A DNA stretch of 17,002 nucleotides. It comes from Nocardia sp. Its GTDB lineage: Bacteria; Actinomycetota; Actinomycetes; Mycobacteriales; Mycobacteriaceae. The DNA lies in NCBI GenBank assembly GCA_017354515.1, contig JAFMQT010000034.1, positions 1-17,002 of the forward strand, written 5' to 3'. The notes under the pieces are model-generated. The model was not told where the DNA came from and searched no databases. It worked only from the letters and a program-made list of their open reading frames with translations. Position numbers and translations under genes: made by a program. This document shows, in pieces, positions 7,075-13,385 of the stretch (its first letter is position 1; each line of letters begins with the position of its first letter).

Positions 7075-7106
7075 CTGTTGCCTCAGCGCGATAGTTAAGT
7101 ACATGC
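7067..7106 (+). promoter_or_regulatory. arsR leaderless promoter with a second operator half-site
   Basis: TTGACT (7067-7072) and GATAGT (7090-7095) are 17 bp apart, a good -35/-10 pair. Transcription would then start at about 7102-7103, at the ATG itself; no Shine-Dalgarno sequence precedes it. ATAGTTAAG (7091-7099) repeats the operator arm and covers the -10, and the similarity continues to the start codon (ATGC). Binding at both sites would occlude the promoter. Confidence 0.6.
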
Positions 7107-7435
7107 CTAACCAATCCGAGCCGGATCCGATCGGCCGCGTGTTCTCCGCGATCGCCGATCCGACCCGCCGCGCGATCGTCGAACGATTGGTGCGCGGTCC
7201 GGCAACGGTGACGGAAGTGGCCGCGCCGCTGGCGATGTCGCTGCCCGCGGTGATGCAGCACCTGCAGGTGCTGGAGGCGGCCGGTGTGATCGTGACAGAG
7301 AAGGTCGGCCGGGTGCGTAGCTGCCGGGTCGAACCCGCAGCGCTGCGCGCGGGCGAACAGTGGCTGAGCCGGCAGCGTACGGATTGGGAACGGCAGCTCG
7401 ATCGACTGGATGACTATCTGCAGGAAGGGAAATAA
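7103..7435 (+). CDS. ArsR-family regulator paired with an SRPBCC gene
   Basis: A 110-residue winged helix-turn-helix repressor. The motif IADPTRRAIVERLVRGPATVTEVAAPL (17-43) leads into recognition helix SLPAVMQHLQVLEAAGVIVTEKVGR (46-70), the standard ArsR layout. It has a single cysteine (C74) and no CxC or other metal-site motif, so it is probably not a metal sensor. ArsR genes of this type are commonly found directly before an AHSA1/SRPBCC gene, as here (2-bp gap), and control it. The frame extends to 7067, but ATG 7103 matches the family N-terminus and the leaderless promoter. Autorepression through the sites at 7051-7074 and 7091-7099 is likely. Confidence 0.92.
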   Translation: MPNQSEPDPIGRVFSAIADPTRRAIVERLVRGPATVTEVAAPLAMSLPAVMQHLQVLEAAGVIVTEKVGRVRSCRVEPAALRAGEQWLSRQRTDWERQLDRLDDYLQEGK

Positions 7436-7437
7436 TC

Positions 7438-7893
7438 ATGTCTGTCACGCACGCGACCTTCACTCTGGAACGCCGCTACAACGCACCGATCGATCGCGTC
7501 TTCGGCGCGTGGGCCGCACCCGAGGCGAAGGCCCGATGGATGGCCCGAGGAGCCCAGCACACAATGGATTTCAGCGTCGGCGGACTCGAGGTCGTGCAGG
7601 GGTTCGACGGTGAGGGGCGACCGGTGAGTCACGAGAGCCGCTATACCGAAATCGTCCCGAACGGGCGAATTCTCACCATGTCGACACTCCGCACCGGGGA
7701 CCGGCTTTCGACGACGTCGGTCACCAGCGTCGAGTTCGAACCCGACGGTGACGGCACCCGGATCACCCTCACCGAGCACGGCATGTACCTACCCGGCCAG
7801 GAGCGGCCCGAGTGGCGCGAGCACGGCACATCCGAGCAACTGGACGCCCTCGCCCTCGAGTTCGACGCGGTCGGCGAGGCGGAGGATAAATAG
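7438..7893 (+). CDS. SRPBCC (AHSA1/START-like) domain protein
   Basis: A 151-residue helix-grip protein of the AHSA1 type. Seen: ATFTLERRYNAPIDRVFGAWAAPEAKARWM (6-35), the conserved first strand and 'W..pe....W' helix; DFSVGGLEVV (44-53); strands ending in TSVEFEPDGDGTRITLTEHG (about 95-114); and the long C-terminal helix REHGTSEQLDALALEF. The fold binds a hydrophobic ligand in its cavity; no enzymatic residues are identifiable. AGGAAGGG precedes ATG 7438. Cotranscription with arsR is near certain, so it may sense, bind or detoxify the molecule that releases ArsR (inference). An exact 23-bp repeat begins 8 bp after its stop. Confidence 0.9.
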   Translation: MSVTHATFTLERRYNAPIDRVFGAWAAPEAKARWMARGAQHTMDFSVGGLEVVQGFDGEGRPVSHESRYTEIVPNGRILTMSTLRTGDRLSTTSVTSVEFEPDGDGTRITLTEHGMYLPGQERPEWREHGTSEQLDALALEFDAVGEAEDK

Positions 7894-7901
7894 TGTCGGG
7901 T

Positions 7902-7924
7902 GGCCGGTACCTGGCGCTGGTGGA
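7902..7924 (+). repeat. 23-bp exact direct repeat, copy 1
   Basis: The 23 bases here are identical to 11705-11727, in the same orientation. The core contains GGTACC and CTGGCGCTGG. It lies just after the SRPBCC stop codon and is followed by a small hairpin, GACCG-TTT-CGGTC (7923-7935), without a T-tract. In one frame it reads GRYLALVD, but this frame closes at a TGA within a few codons. No function is recognised. Confidence 0.85.
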
Positions 7925-8012
7925 CCGTTTCGGTCGATGAGTTCGCCAGGCCCAGCTCGTCTGTAGTTCTGCACCTCGCCTTGGACCCGACGGACACCAC
8001 GATGGAGGATCG

Positions 8013-8639
8013 ATGGACGAAGCAATGCTCACGGCGCTGATCGCCGACCAGCGCCGGGACTTGGCGGCGACGCTGGGAGCATTACGGCCCGACCAATGGC
8101 ACGCGCCGTCGCTGTGCGAGGGATGGCGCGTGCGTGATGTGGTGGCCCATATTGTTATGCCGTTCCGTTACTCGACAGGCAAGTTTATCCTCGAAATGGT
8201 CCGTGCCAGAGGGAAATTCAATGTGATGGCCATGCGGTGCGCTCGCCGCGATGCCGATGAGCTCTCCACCGGAGAGTTGGTGGACGCGCTGGCCGACAAC
8301 GTCAACCATGCGTGGAAGCCGCCGGGCGGCGGCCTGGCCGGCGCGTTGTCGCACGACGTGATTCACGGCCTGGATATTACGGTCGCCCTCGGTCTCGATC
8401 AGCCCGTGCCCGACCAGCGGATCCGTGCCGTCCTGGACTCGACGAAGCCGCGCAGTATCAGGTATTTCGGCGCTGATCTCACCGGTGTCCAGTTGCGCGC
8501 GGACGACCTGGACTGGACCTACGGCAGCGGCGAACCGCTGACCGGCTCCGCCCAGGACCTGCTGCTGGTGCTGTGTGGCCGGACGTTGCCGCCCGGTCAC
8601 CTGACGGGCGAGCCGAGATCGAGGTTCAGCCGGCAGTAG
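8013..8639 (+). CDS. Maleylpyruvate isomerase family / DinB-like mycothiol-dependent protein
   Basis: A 208-residue protein with the MDMPI N-terminal (DinB-like four-helix) fold. Seen: DLAATLGALRPDQWHAPSLCEGWRVRDVVAHIV (16-48) with the family's 'W.a.SlC.gW.v.dvvaHi' signature, H46, and DVIHGLDITVALG (115-127) with D115 and H118. In the family, H-E-H-type residues bind a divalent metal; here the middle acid appears as Asp, which may be a conservative change. Members depend on mycothiol, the thiol of actinobacteria, but most have unknown substrates, so calling it a true isomerase is not justified. GGAGG precedes ATG 8013. Its 3' end overlaps the convergent TetR gene by 14 bp. Confidence 0.86.
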   Translation: MDEAMLTALIADQRRDLAATLGALRPDQWHAPSLCEGWRVRDVVAHIVMPFRYSTGKFILEMVRARGKFNVMAMRCARRDADELSTGELVDALADNVNHAWKPPGGGLAGALSHDVIHGLDITVALGLDQPVPDQRIRAVLDSTKPRSIRYFGADLTGVQLRADDLDWTYGSGEPLTGSAQDLLLVLCGRTLPPGHLTGEPRSRFSRQ

Positions 8640-9288
8640 GTGAGTTGCCGGCCGGGCCGGAGAGTATCAGCGCCAGATGGTCCCCCATCCACGTTTCGTA
8701 GGCCGCGGCGCTCCAGCCGCAGCGGCGCATCAATCGGTCGGCGGTCTCCGGGCTGGTGAGGGTCCATACAGCATCGATGACCGTCTGCGGTGTCAGTCCC
8801 TCCGGCAGCCCGTGTCGATCGAGCACCGCCGTCACCACATGTGTATTGCCGGTTCGCCGTTCGTGTTCGATGGTGGCCGCGAACTCGGCCAGGGCCGGAT
8901 CCGCCCCGGTGTGCGCCAGCACCGCCGAGAGCAATGGGCCGACCCGCTCGTAGATCGCGCGCGTCCAGGCCGCATAGGCGCGCGCGTGCGCGGCCGCGTC
9001 GGGCGTGTCGCGCATGGCGAGGAATTCGGGCCGCTCACTCATGGGCACATCGGAGTCGTCACCGGCCAGCACCGTGTCGTAGGTGGCCTTGAGTACCGCA
9101 GCCTTGCCGCCCACCGAGTTGTAGACCGTCTGCGGACTCACACCGGCCGCTCTCGCGAGGGCGGTAACGGTCATCGCCGCATATCCGGAGGTTGTGAGCA
9201 GGCGTTCGGCGGCCGACAGGATCCGTCGACGGGTTTCGCGCGCGGCATCGAGGCGGGCGGAATTGTCGTAGCTGCGAGGCCTTGTCAT
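8626..9288 (-). CDS. TetR-family regulator divergent from the SnoaL-like gene
   Basis: A 220-residue TetR repressor. HTH residues 40-59 are TVTALARAAGVSPQTVYNSV, preceded by helix RRRILSAAERLLTTSGYAA. The C-terminal ligand domain has no motif that names its inducer. The frame continues upstream to 9453, through the divergent SnoaL gene; ATG 9288 (MTRPRSYDNS) is the proper start. That ATG lies inside a 14-bp palindrome and overlaps the stop of a 3-codon upstream reading frame. The intergenic region to the SnoaL gene is packed with inverted repeats, so it most likely represses itself and that gene. Its stop region overlaps the convergent MDMPI-family gene. Confidence 0.9.
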   Translation of the reverse strand: MTRPRSYDNSARLDAARETRRRILSAAERLLTTSGYAAMTVTALARAAGVSPQTVYNSVGGKAAVLKATYDTVLAGDDSDVPMSERPEFLAMRDTPDAAAHARAYAAWTRAIYERVGPLLSAVLAHTGADPALAEFAATIEHERRTGNTHVVTAVLDRHGLPEGLTPQTVIDAVWTLTSPETADRLMRRCGWSAAAYETWMGDHLALILSGPAGNSPTAG

Positions 9289-9298
9289 GGCGCCATGA
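9285..9298. repeat. 14-bp perfect palindrome over the tetR start codon
   Basis: TCATGGCGCCATGA is fully self-complementary. On the minus strand it contains two ATGs: the inner one is the tetR start (9288), and the outer one opens ATG-GCG-CCA-TGA, whose stop overlaps the tetR start. It could act as an operator or a translational coupling device, or be chance. Confidence 0.55.
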
Positions 9299-9299
9299 T

Positions 9300-9342
9300 A
9301 TTCATTAGAATCTAATTCCATTAGAACTCCATTCCAATGAAT
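9300..9342. promoter_or_regulatory. Operator/promoter region between tetR and the SnoaL-like gene
   Basis: Nested symmetry in an AT-rich block: ATTAGA-A-TCTAAT (9304-9316) is a perfect 6-bp palindrome around one base; ATTAGAA recurs at 9320-9326; and ATTCATT (9300-9306) is matched by the inverse AATGAAT (9336-9342). TAGAAT (9306-9311) and TAGAAC (9322-9327) resemble rightward -10 boxes, so a repressor bound here would block the SnoaL promoter. The neighbouring TetR is the natural candidate (inference). Confidence 0.62.
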
Positions 9343-9355
9343 CGAGATGGTTCCC

Positions 9356-9817
9356 ATGGAGAACCCCGCCCTGCCCGCCGCACTCGCTGTCTTCGATGCC
9401 ATCAACCGCGCGGACCTGAGCGCCCTGCCCGAACTGGTCACCGACGACTTCATCGATCACGGTTCACCGTTCCCCCTGCCGCCGGGCCCCGAGGGGTACC
9501 GGCGCATCCTGACCTGGGTCACCCGGGTGCTGAAGATCCGCTACACGGTCATCGATGTCATCCAGACCGAGGACCGCATCGTGCTGCGGGCCGAAGCGAG
9601 CGGGCACGGCATCGAACCGCTGCACGGTGCCGCCGCGGTCGGTAAGCCGTACACGATGTCGACCATTCACATCTACCGCACCGAAGGTGCCCGGCTGGCC
9701 GAGCACTGGGGCGTCCGCGACGAGATCGGTGCGATGGTCCAGGTCGGTTCGATACCGGCACCGGATCCTTCCGCACTCGACCTCGCCGAGCAGCTTCCCG
9801 CACCGACAGTGGCGTAG
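9356..9817 (+). CDS. SnoaL-like / ester cyclase family protein
   Basis: A 153-residue NTF2-fold protein of the SnoaL-like type. Seen: the N-terminal helix and 'VFDAINRADLSALPELVTDDFIDHG' region (residues 12-36) ending in the characteristic D-H, then PPGPEGYRRILTWV, IQTEDRIVLRAEASGHG, and the terminal strands STIHIYRTEGARLAEHWGVRDEIGAMVQVG. The 'R.......EHW...D' ending is typical of the ester-cyclase-like group. True SnoaL closes polyketide rings, but there is no polyketide synthase here, so only the fold is safe. ATG 9356 is chosen for a GAGATGG 5 bases upstream; ATG 9347 in frame is the alternative. Followed by an intrinsic terminator at 9868. Controlled by the divergent TetR (inference). 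Confidence 0.83.
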   Translation: MENPALPAALAVFDAINRADLSALPELVTDDFIDHGSPFPLPPGPEGYRRILTWVTRVLKIRYTVIDVIQTEDRIVLRAEASGHGIEPLHGAAAVGKPYTMSTIHIYRTEGARLAEHWGVRDEIGAMVQVGSIPAPDPSALDLAEQLPAPTVA

Positions 9818-9867
9818 CCGCTACCGAACCTCTTCCGCCACAACGGATATGGCCCCACCTCAACTGT

Positions 9868-9891
9868 CCACTGATGGGAACAGTGGTTTTT
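9868..9891 (+). terminator. Intrinsic terminator after the SnoaL-like gene
   Basis: CCACTG (9868-9873), a 7-base loop, CAGTGG (9881-9886) and then TTTTT (9887-9891). A competing stem ACTGT/ACAGT (9863-9867 with 9880-9884) is also possible. It lies 50 bp after the SnoaL stop and before the hydrolase gene, so it separates two transcription units. Confidence 0.75.
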
Positions 9892-9959
9892 GATACCGGA
9901 TGACGGCGATGTGATCATGGTTGCGGAATGGGGATCCGCCAGCGCCCGGAAGCGAAGCG

Positions 9960-11573
9960 ATGACCAATGAGGCCGTTGCCGCCATCGTCGCCGTCACCGA
10001 GAAACTGAGAGCAGATCTGCCCCGCATCGGCAGCGCGGTGGGCGACAGTGCGATACGCGTCGGCGCGGGATTGAAGACGGTCGGCGGTCGACTCCGCGCC
10101 GCCGAATTCGATGCCGGATCGGTGATCCGGAAGGTCGGTCCCGGACACCCTGGACCGGGGCAACTCGAACGGTCGCACCCGTACCTATCGGAATCACTGC
10201 TGCGCGACGACCTCGATGTCGGTGCGGCTGATCCCACCCATCTGACCACCGCGACCGCCAAGATCGACCGCTACCTCGGTTCGCACGGCGACGTCCAGGT
10301 CTTGATTCGGCGGGCGAAACCGGGCAGCGATATCGTCGCCGCGGCACGGGATCGGGTCTATCGGAACGCCTACTGGTGGCGCGAATTGACCGCTGACGAG
10401 CGCGAAGCCATGATCCGGGAACATCCGTTCCACATCGGAAATGCCGACGGCATACCGTATTTCGTCCGCGACCGTGCGCTGCGGCTGCACATTCGGCGGG
10501 AACTGGAGTGGCATCTGCACGGCACACCGCACCCGGAATCGGTTGCCGGCGCGCTACGTAGAGACCAGCGCATACCCTTGGAGAATTTGCAGCACGTGCG
10601 AGATCAGCTCGCCACTATCGAACGCGAGGTCGCCCCGAACAGCCCTGTGCAGCTCACCAGATGCGAGCCGAACGCATTCGGCGGGAAGGGCTCGATCGAG
10701 TTCTCGATCGGCGACGCCGACCGAGCACCGTTGGTTACCAGGCAGATCGGCGGTTTCGGCACCACCCTCGAATCCTCGGAATTCCGTGCCAGGGTGACTG
10801 TGAAACAACACGACATGTGCGAACGGGTACGCCCGGATCTGCCGCACGCCACGATCAACGATATCGGGTATTCGGCGCCGATGACCATTCCACAGGTGAT
10901 CTCGCCGCGCATGGCCGAAGCGGGCGGTGACCTCGTGGCCCACAATGCCTCCGCATACCGCGCCACTCGAGAGGTATGGGCGAAATATGGTGGCGCCGAC
11001 GAACCTGAGCTCATGAACCTTGCCGGCTTCAGCTTCGGCACCACCACAAGCTGTTTCGCCGGTGCGGGCGAACGGCTGAAGGATGTGATCGATCAGGTGG
11101 TATTGGCCGCGCCGCCCGGAGCCGGCCCGATGCTGCACGCTTCGGAATTCGGGATCGGGGCCGACAACGTCTACGTGCTGGCGGCCAGCGACGACCCCAT
11201 CACTCACCTCGGCTCGGCCATACCTGGGCGGAACGGACGCTTCCTCGGCACCGGTCTCGGCCTCGATCCGGCGAATGAGGCGTGGGGCGGGGTGCGAGTC
11301 GCGGCCGAGCGGCCGCCGATTCTCGAGACGATCAAGCGCCTCAACCCGGTCGACGCCCACTACGGCTACTACGCACCCGAGGGAGACGGGCTCGGCAATA
11401 TCGCCAAGATTCTCACCGGTCAGGGGGCGGAGGTGTCCCGAGTCCCCGCGCGTCCGCTCGGGCAGCCCGCGACCTGGCGCAACTGGATCCGCACGCCGGT
11501 CGAGGATCCGGAAGCGGCTCGGCGAGCCGGACTTGTTCGAAGTGAACTTGCCGAGGGTGAATTCGCCGACTGA
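9960..11573 (+). CDS. DUF1023-type alpha/beta hydrolase
   Basis: A 537-residue protein. The N-terminal 130 or so residues are helical and unassigned. A family signature follows in the region WWRELTADEREAMIREHP then IGNADGIPYFVRDRA (about 139-173), as in DUF1023 hydrolases (PF06259), where a 'P..IGN.DGIP...RD' segment precedes the catalytic domain. The nucleophile elbow is GFSFGT (S358), with VLAAPPGAG after it; the acid is D411 or D412 in ASDDP and the base is H467 in DAHYGYY. The usual family elbow is GHSYGS; the Phe replacing His and Thr replacing Ser are unusual. No signal peptide is seen. ATG 9960 follows GGAAGCG; a TTG at 9921 would add 13 residues without support. Substrate is unknown, perhaps a lipid or polyketide ester. 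Confidence 0.72.
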   Translation: MTNEAVAAIVAVTEKLRADLPRIGSAVGDSAIRVGAGLKTVGGRLRAAEFDAGSVIRKVGPGHPGPGQLERSHPYLSESLLRDDLDVGAADPTHLTTATAKIDRYLGSHGDVQVLIRRAKPGSDIVAAARDRVYRNAYWWRELTADEREAMIREHPFHIGNADGIPYFVRDRALRLHIRRELEWHLHGTPHPESVAGALRRDQRIPLENLQHVRDQLATIEREVAPNSPVQLTRCEPNAFGGKGSIEFSIGDADRAPLVTRQIGGFGTTLESSEFRARVTVKQHDMCERVRPDLPHATINDIGYSAPMTIPQVISPRMAEAGGDLVAHNASAYRATREVWAKYGGADEPELMNLAGFSFGTTTSCFAGAGERLKDVIDQVVLAAPPGAGPMLHASEFGIGADNVYVLAASDDPITHLGSAIPGRNGRFLGTGLGLDPANEAWGGVRVAAERPPILETIKRLNPVDAHYGYYAPEGDGLGNIAKILTGQGAEVSRVPARPLGQPATWRNWIRTPVEDPEAARRAGLVRSELAEGEFAD

Positions 11574-11704
11574 CTCCGGGCTCCCAGCATCGGCTGTGCC
11601 AGATGGTCGAGACCAATTCACTTCTGGCCCATGAAATCTCATTCGCGGACGGTAGCCGCCCCGAAGTCGACGACCCGGAGAAATGATCATGGTCCGGGCT
11701 GGTG

Positions 11705-11727
11705 GGCCGGTACCTGGCGCTGGTGGA
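11705..11727 (+). repeat. 23-bp exact direct repeat, copy 2
   Basis: Identical to 7902-7924 and in the same orientation. It ends at the base next to the stop codon of the leftward epimerase gene, in the 154-bp convergent gap between that gene and the DUF1023 hydrolase. Apart from the repeat, I see no gene in that gap. As with copy 1, it could read GRYLALVD, here continuing DQAGDVVDS into the antisense of the epimerase; no protein family is recognised. Confidence 0.85.
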
Positions 11728-12654
11728 TCAGGCAGGTGACGTGGTGGATTCCCGCCGCGTCCAGGTCGCCGCCAATCCTTCGCGCGCCGAAAGGTATTGC
11801 GGAGTCCAGCCGGTCTCTCGGAGGCGGGCGTTGGATACGCGGAGTGAGCGGGTGAGCGAGGTGAGGCGATCACCGCACAGCAATGCCGCTCGGCCTGGGA
11901 TGCGGACGTATCGGCGCTGGCCGACGGCTATGGCCAAGGCGTCGGCGTAGTCCCGGTGCGTCAATGGTTCGTCGTCGACAGCGTTGTACACGCCGGCGGG
12001 CGCGGTGAGTACCGAAACCACCGCTGCCGCTGCATCATCGAGGTGGATGGACGAGATGTACGCATCGGGACTGCCGAACATCGGCGCGACTCCGGACCGG
12101 GCAGCGCGAAGCATCTCGAGGCTGTGCGTTGCTGTCGGGCCGTGAAAGAGCCCGAACCGCAGCACGATTCCGGTTCCTCCCGCCTCGGTGAACCGCCGCG
12201 CCGAGGCTTCAGCGGCATGATTGCCCGCCGAGATCCGGTAATACTCGACCGGCGCCGATTCGTCCAGCCACCGCGATCCGCCGTCGCGGTAGATCATGCT
12301 GACCGACTCTTGTACCAAGACAGTGACATTCGCGGCGCATGCGGCATCGACCACCGCGGCGGAGCCCTCACTCCGTATCCGAGCGCACTCCCGCCACGAA
12401 CGATAGAACGGGAACATGAACGTAGACGGCAACGCGGATGCCAGATTCACGACCGCGTCGTGGGCGGCGAACGCGTCGCACAGTCCGGCGCGGTCGAACA
12501 GGGAGACCGTGACCGGCGTGGCACCGGCCGCGGCGGCGCGGGCGGCTTTATCCGGTGTTCGTACCAGAGCCGTCACGGCGTGACCGGCCGCCGCCAGTGC
12601 GGAGACGACCGGCACCCCGATCGCACCTGTCGCCCCGGTGACGAAGATCCGCAC
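11728..12654 (-). CDS. NAD(P)-dependent epimerase/dehydratase-like (atypical extended SDR)
   Basis: A 308-residue Rossmann protein. The cofactor loop TGATGAIG (6-13) and the later V-N-L-A-S-A segment (69-74) indicate an extended/atypical SDR that binds NAD(P). QESVSMIY (115-122) is the usual serine strand. The expected YxxxK is not seen: EYYRISAGNHAAEA (137-150) has no lysine, so catalysis may be altered or absent, as in atypical SDRs such as NmrA-like proteins. The start is GTG 12654, with no ribosome site but a perfect TATAAT box 6 bases upstream, so translation is probably leaderless. A palindrome occupies the -10/-35 spacer. No regulator gene adjoins it; the divergent gene is a DUF4287/DUF5655 protein. 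Confidence 0.85.
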   Translation of the reverse strand: MRIFVTGATGAIGVPVVSALAAAGHAVTALVRTPDKAARAAAAGATPVTVSLFDRAGLCDAFAAHDAVVNLASALPSTFMFPFYRSWRECARIRSEGSAAVVDAACAANVTVLVQESVSMIYRDGGSRWLDESAPVEYYRISAGNHAAEASARRFTEAGGTGIVLRFGLFHGPTATHSLEMLRAARSGVAPMFGSPDAYISSIHLDDAAAAVVSVLTAPAGVYNAVDDEPLTHRDYADALAIAVGQRRYVRIPGRAALLCGDRLTSLTRSLRVSNARLRETGWTPQYLSAREGLAATWTRRESTTSPA

Positions 12655-12660
12655 ACCGAA

Positions 12661-12683
12661 ATTATACTACTACTTGTAGTAGT
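12661..12683 (-). promoter_or_regulatory. Consensus -10 with palindromic operator of the epimerase-like gene
   Basis: On the minus strand, TATAAT (12666-12661) ends 6 bases before the GTG start. Adjoining it, ACTACTAC-TT-GTAGTAGT (12666-12683) is a perfect 8-bp inverted repeat that fills the 17-bp spacer to the -35 position (TACCTG at 12689-12684, weak). A protein bound there would sit between polymerase contacts. The core TACTACTTGTAGTA closely resembles the HxlR-family YodB box of Bacillus (recalled as TACTATTTGTAGTA), so an HxlR or MarR-type regulator encoded elsewhere is likely. Confidence 0.7.
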
Positions 12684-12724
12684 CAGGTATGGCACACGGT
12701 GAACTCCATCCACCCCCGGCGTGA

Positions 12725-12736
12725 AAGTTGAAACTT
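12725..12736. promoter_or_regulatory. Small palindrome upstream of the DUF4287/DUF5655 gene
   Basis: AAGTT-GA-AACTT is a perfect 5-bp inverted repeat, 44 bp before GTG 12781. It is a candidate operator for this gene, but short enough to be chance. Confidence 0.3.
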
Positions 12737-12780
12737 CCAGCGACCTCGCCATTTCTGCTGTCAATGGCTAGCGTGCAGGG

Positions 12781-13350
12781 GTGGGAGAGACCAAGTCGTG
12801 GCGGCAGATGCGCGATTGGCAGGTCGGACTGCTCGAGCGTGCTACCGGCGCCACCCTCGGGACGTGGAATGCCCGGGTGCGCGAAGCGGGCCTCGCGGAC
12901 GAGGCGGCGCTGCGAAACTGGCTACGGCAACGCGGGGTCACCGGATATGCCCAGATGCTGCTGGTGCACGAGCGGTTCGGCTACCCCGAGTTTTTCACCA
13001 GGACCGGCGAGGAACTCATCGAAGGGCAGTACGCCGACCGGCCGGCGCTGCGCCCGCTGTTCGACACGGTGATCGCACGGCTGCCCGAGGTCGGTGATGA
13101 GGTGACCGTGCAGGCGCGCAAGATGTATGTTTCGCTGCTGACCCCGCGGCGAACCTTCGCCGTGGTGGCCGCCGACACCAAGAGCCGGGTGGACATCGGG
13201 TTGCGGTTGGCCGACCCGGTCGATAACCGACTGCTGCCCGCCGGAAATCGTTGGAGCGGGGCAATGACCGCGCGTTTCCCGCTCACCGACGTCGGGGACG
13301 TCGACGAGGTCGTGAGATGGCTTCGGCAGGCCTACCGGGACAACGAATAG
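12781..13350 (+). CDS. DUF4287 + DUF5655 domain protein
   Basis: A 189-residue protein with two small domains of unknown function. The N-terminal DUF4287 part (about 5-70) has WQVGLLERATGATLGTWNARVREAG and NWLRQRGVTGYAQMLLVHERFG. The C-terminal DUF5655 part (about 85-185) has RPLFDTVIARLPEVGDEVTVQARKMYVSLLTPRRTFAVVA and the ending DVDEVVRWLRQAY. The combination occurs as a single protein in many actinobacteria; no activity is established, to my knowledge. GTG 12781 has only AGGG right before it. A TAGCGT (12769-12774) with 6-base spacing leaves leaderless translation possible. Its stop codon's last base is the first base of the hairpin terminator at 13350. Confidence 0.85.
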   Translation: MGETKSWRQMRDWQVGLLERATGATLGTWNARVREAGLADEAALRNWLRQRGVTGYAQMLLVHERFGYPEFFTRTGEELIEGQYADRPALRPLFDTVIARLPEVGDEVTVQARKMYVSLLTPRRTFAVVAADTKSRVDIGLRLADPVDNRLLPAGNRWSGAMTARFPLTDVGDVDEVVRWLRQAYRDNE

Positions 13351-13381
13351 AAACGACCCCCGGCGTTGCGGGGGTCGTTTC
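13350..13381. terminator. Strong bidirectional hairpin terminator
   Basis: GAAACGACCCCC (13350-13361) pairs perfectly with GGGGGTCGTTTC (13370-13381) around an 8-base loop; one further G-C pair can close the loop. It starts in the stop codon of the DUF4287 gene and ends 4 bases from the 3' end of the convergent tRNA gene, so it can end transcription from both sides. The A/T-rich stem base (GAAA/TTTC) gives short T runs each way. Confidence 0.85.
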
Positions 13382-13385
13382 CTAG

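Noticed and set aside
7922..7936. Intrinsic terminator after the SRPBCC gene
   Set aside because: The GACCG-TTT-CGGTC hairpin is only 5 bp and has no T-tract, so it is mentioned only as part of the repeat region.
9289..9453. Upstream extension of the second TetR gene to 9453
   Set aside because: It would run through the divergent SnoaL-like gene and operator; ATG 9288 gives normal HTH placement.
10554..11873. Long leftward open frame (439 codons) opposite the DUF1023 hydrolase
   Set aside because: No recognisable domain; low-complexity Arg/Pro/Gly composition and a clear gene on the other strand.
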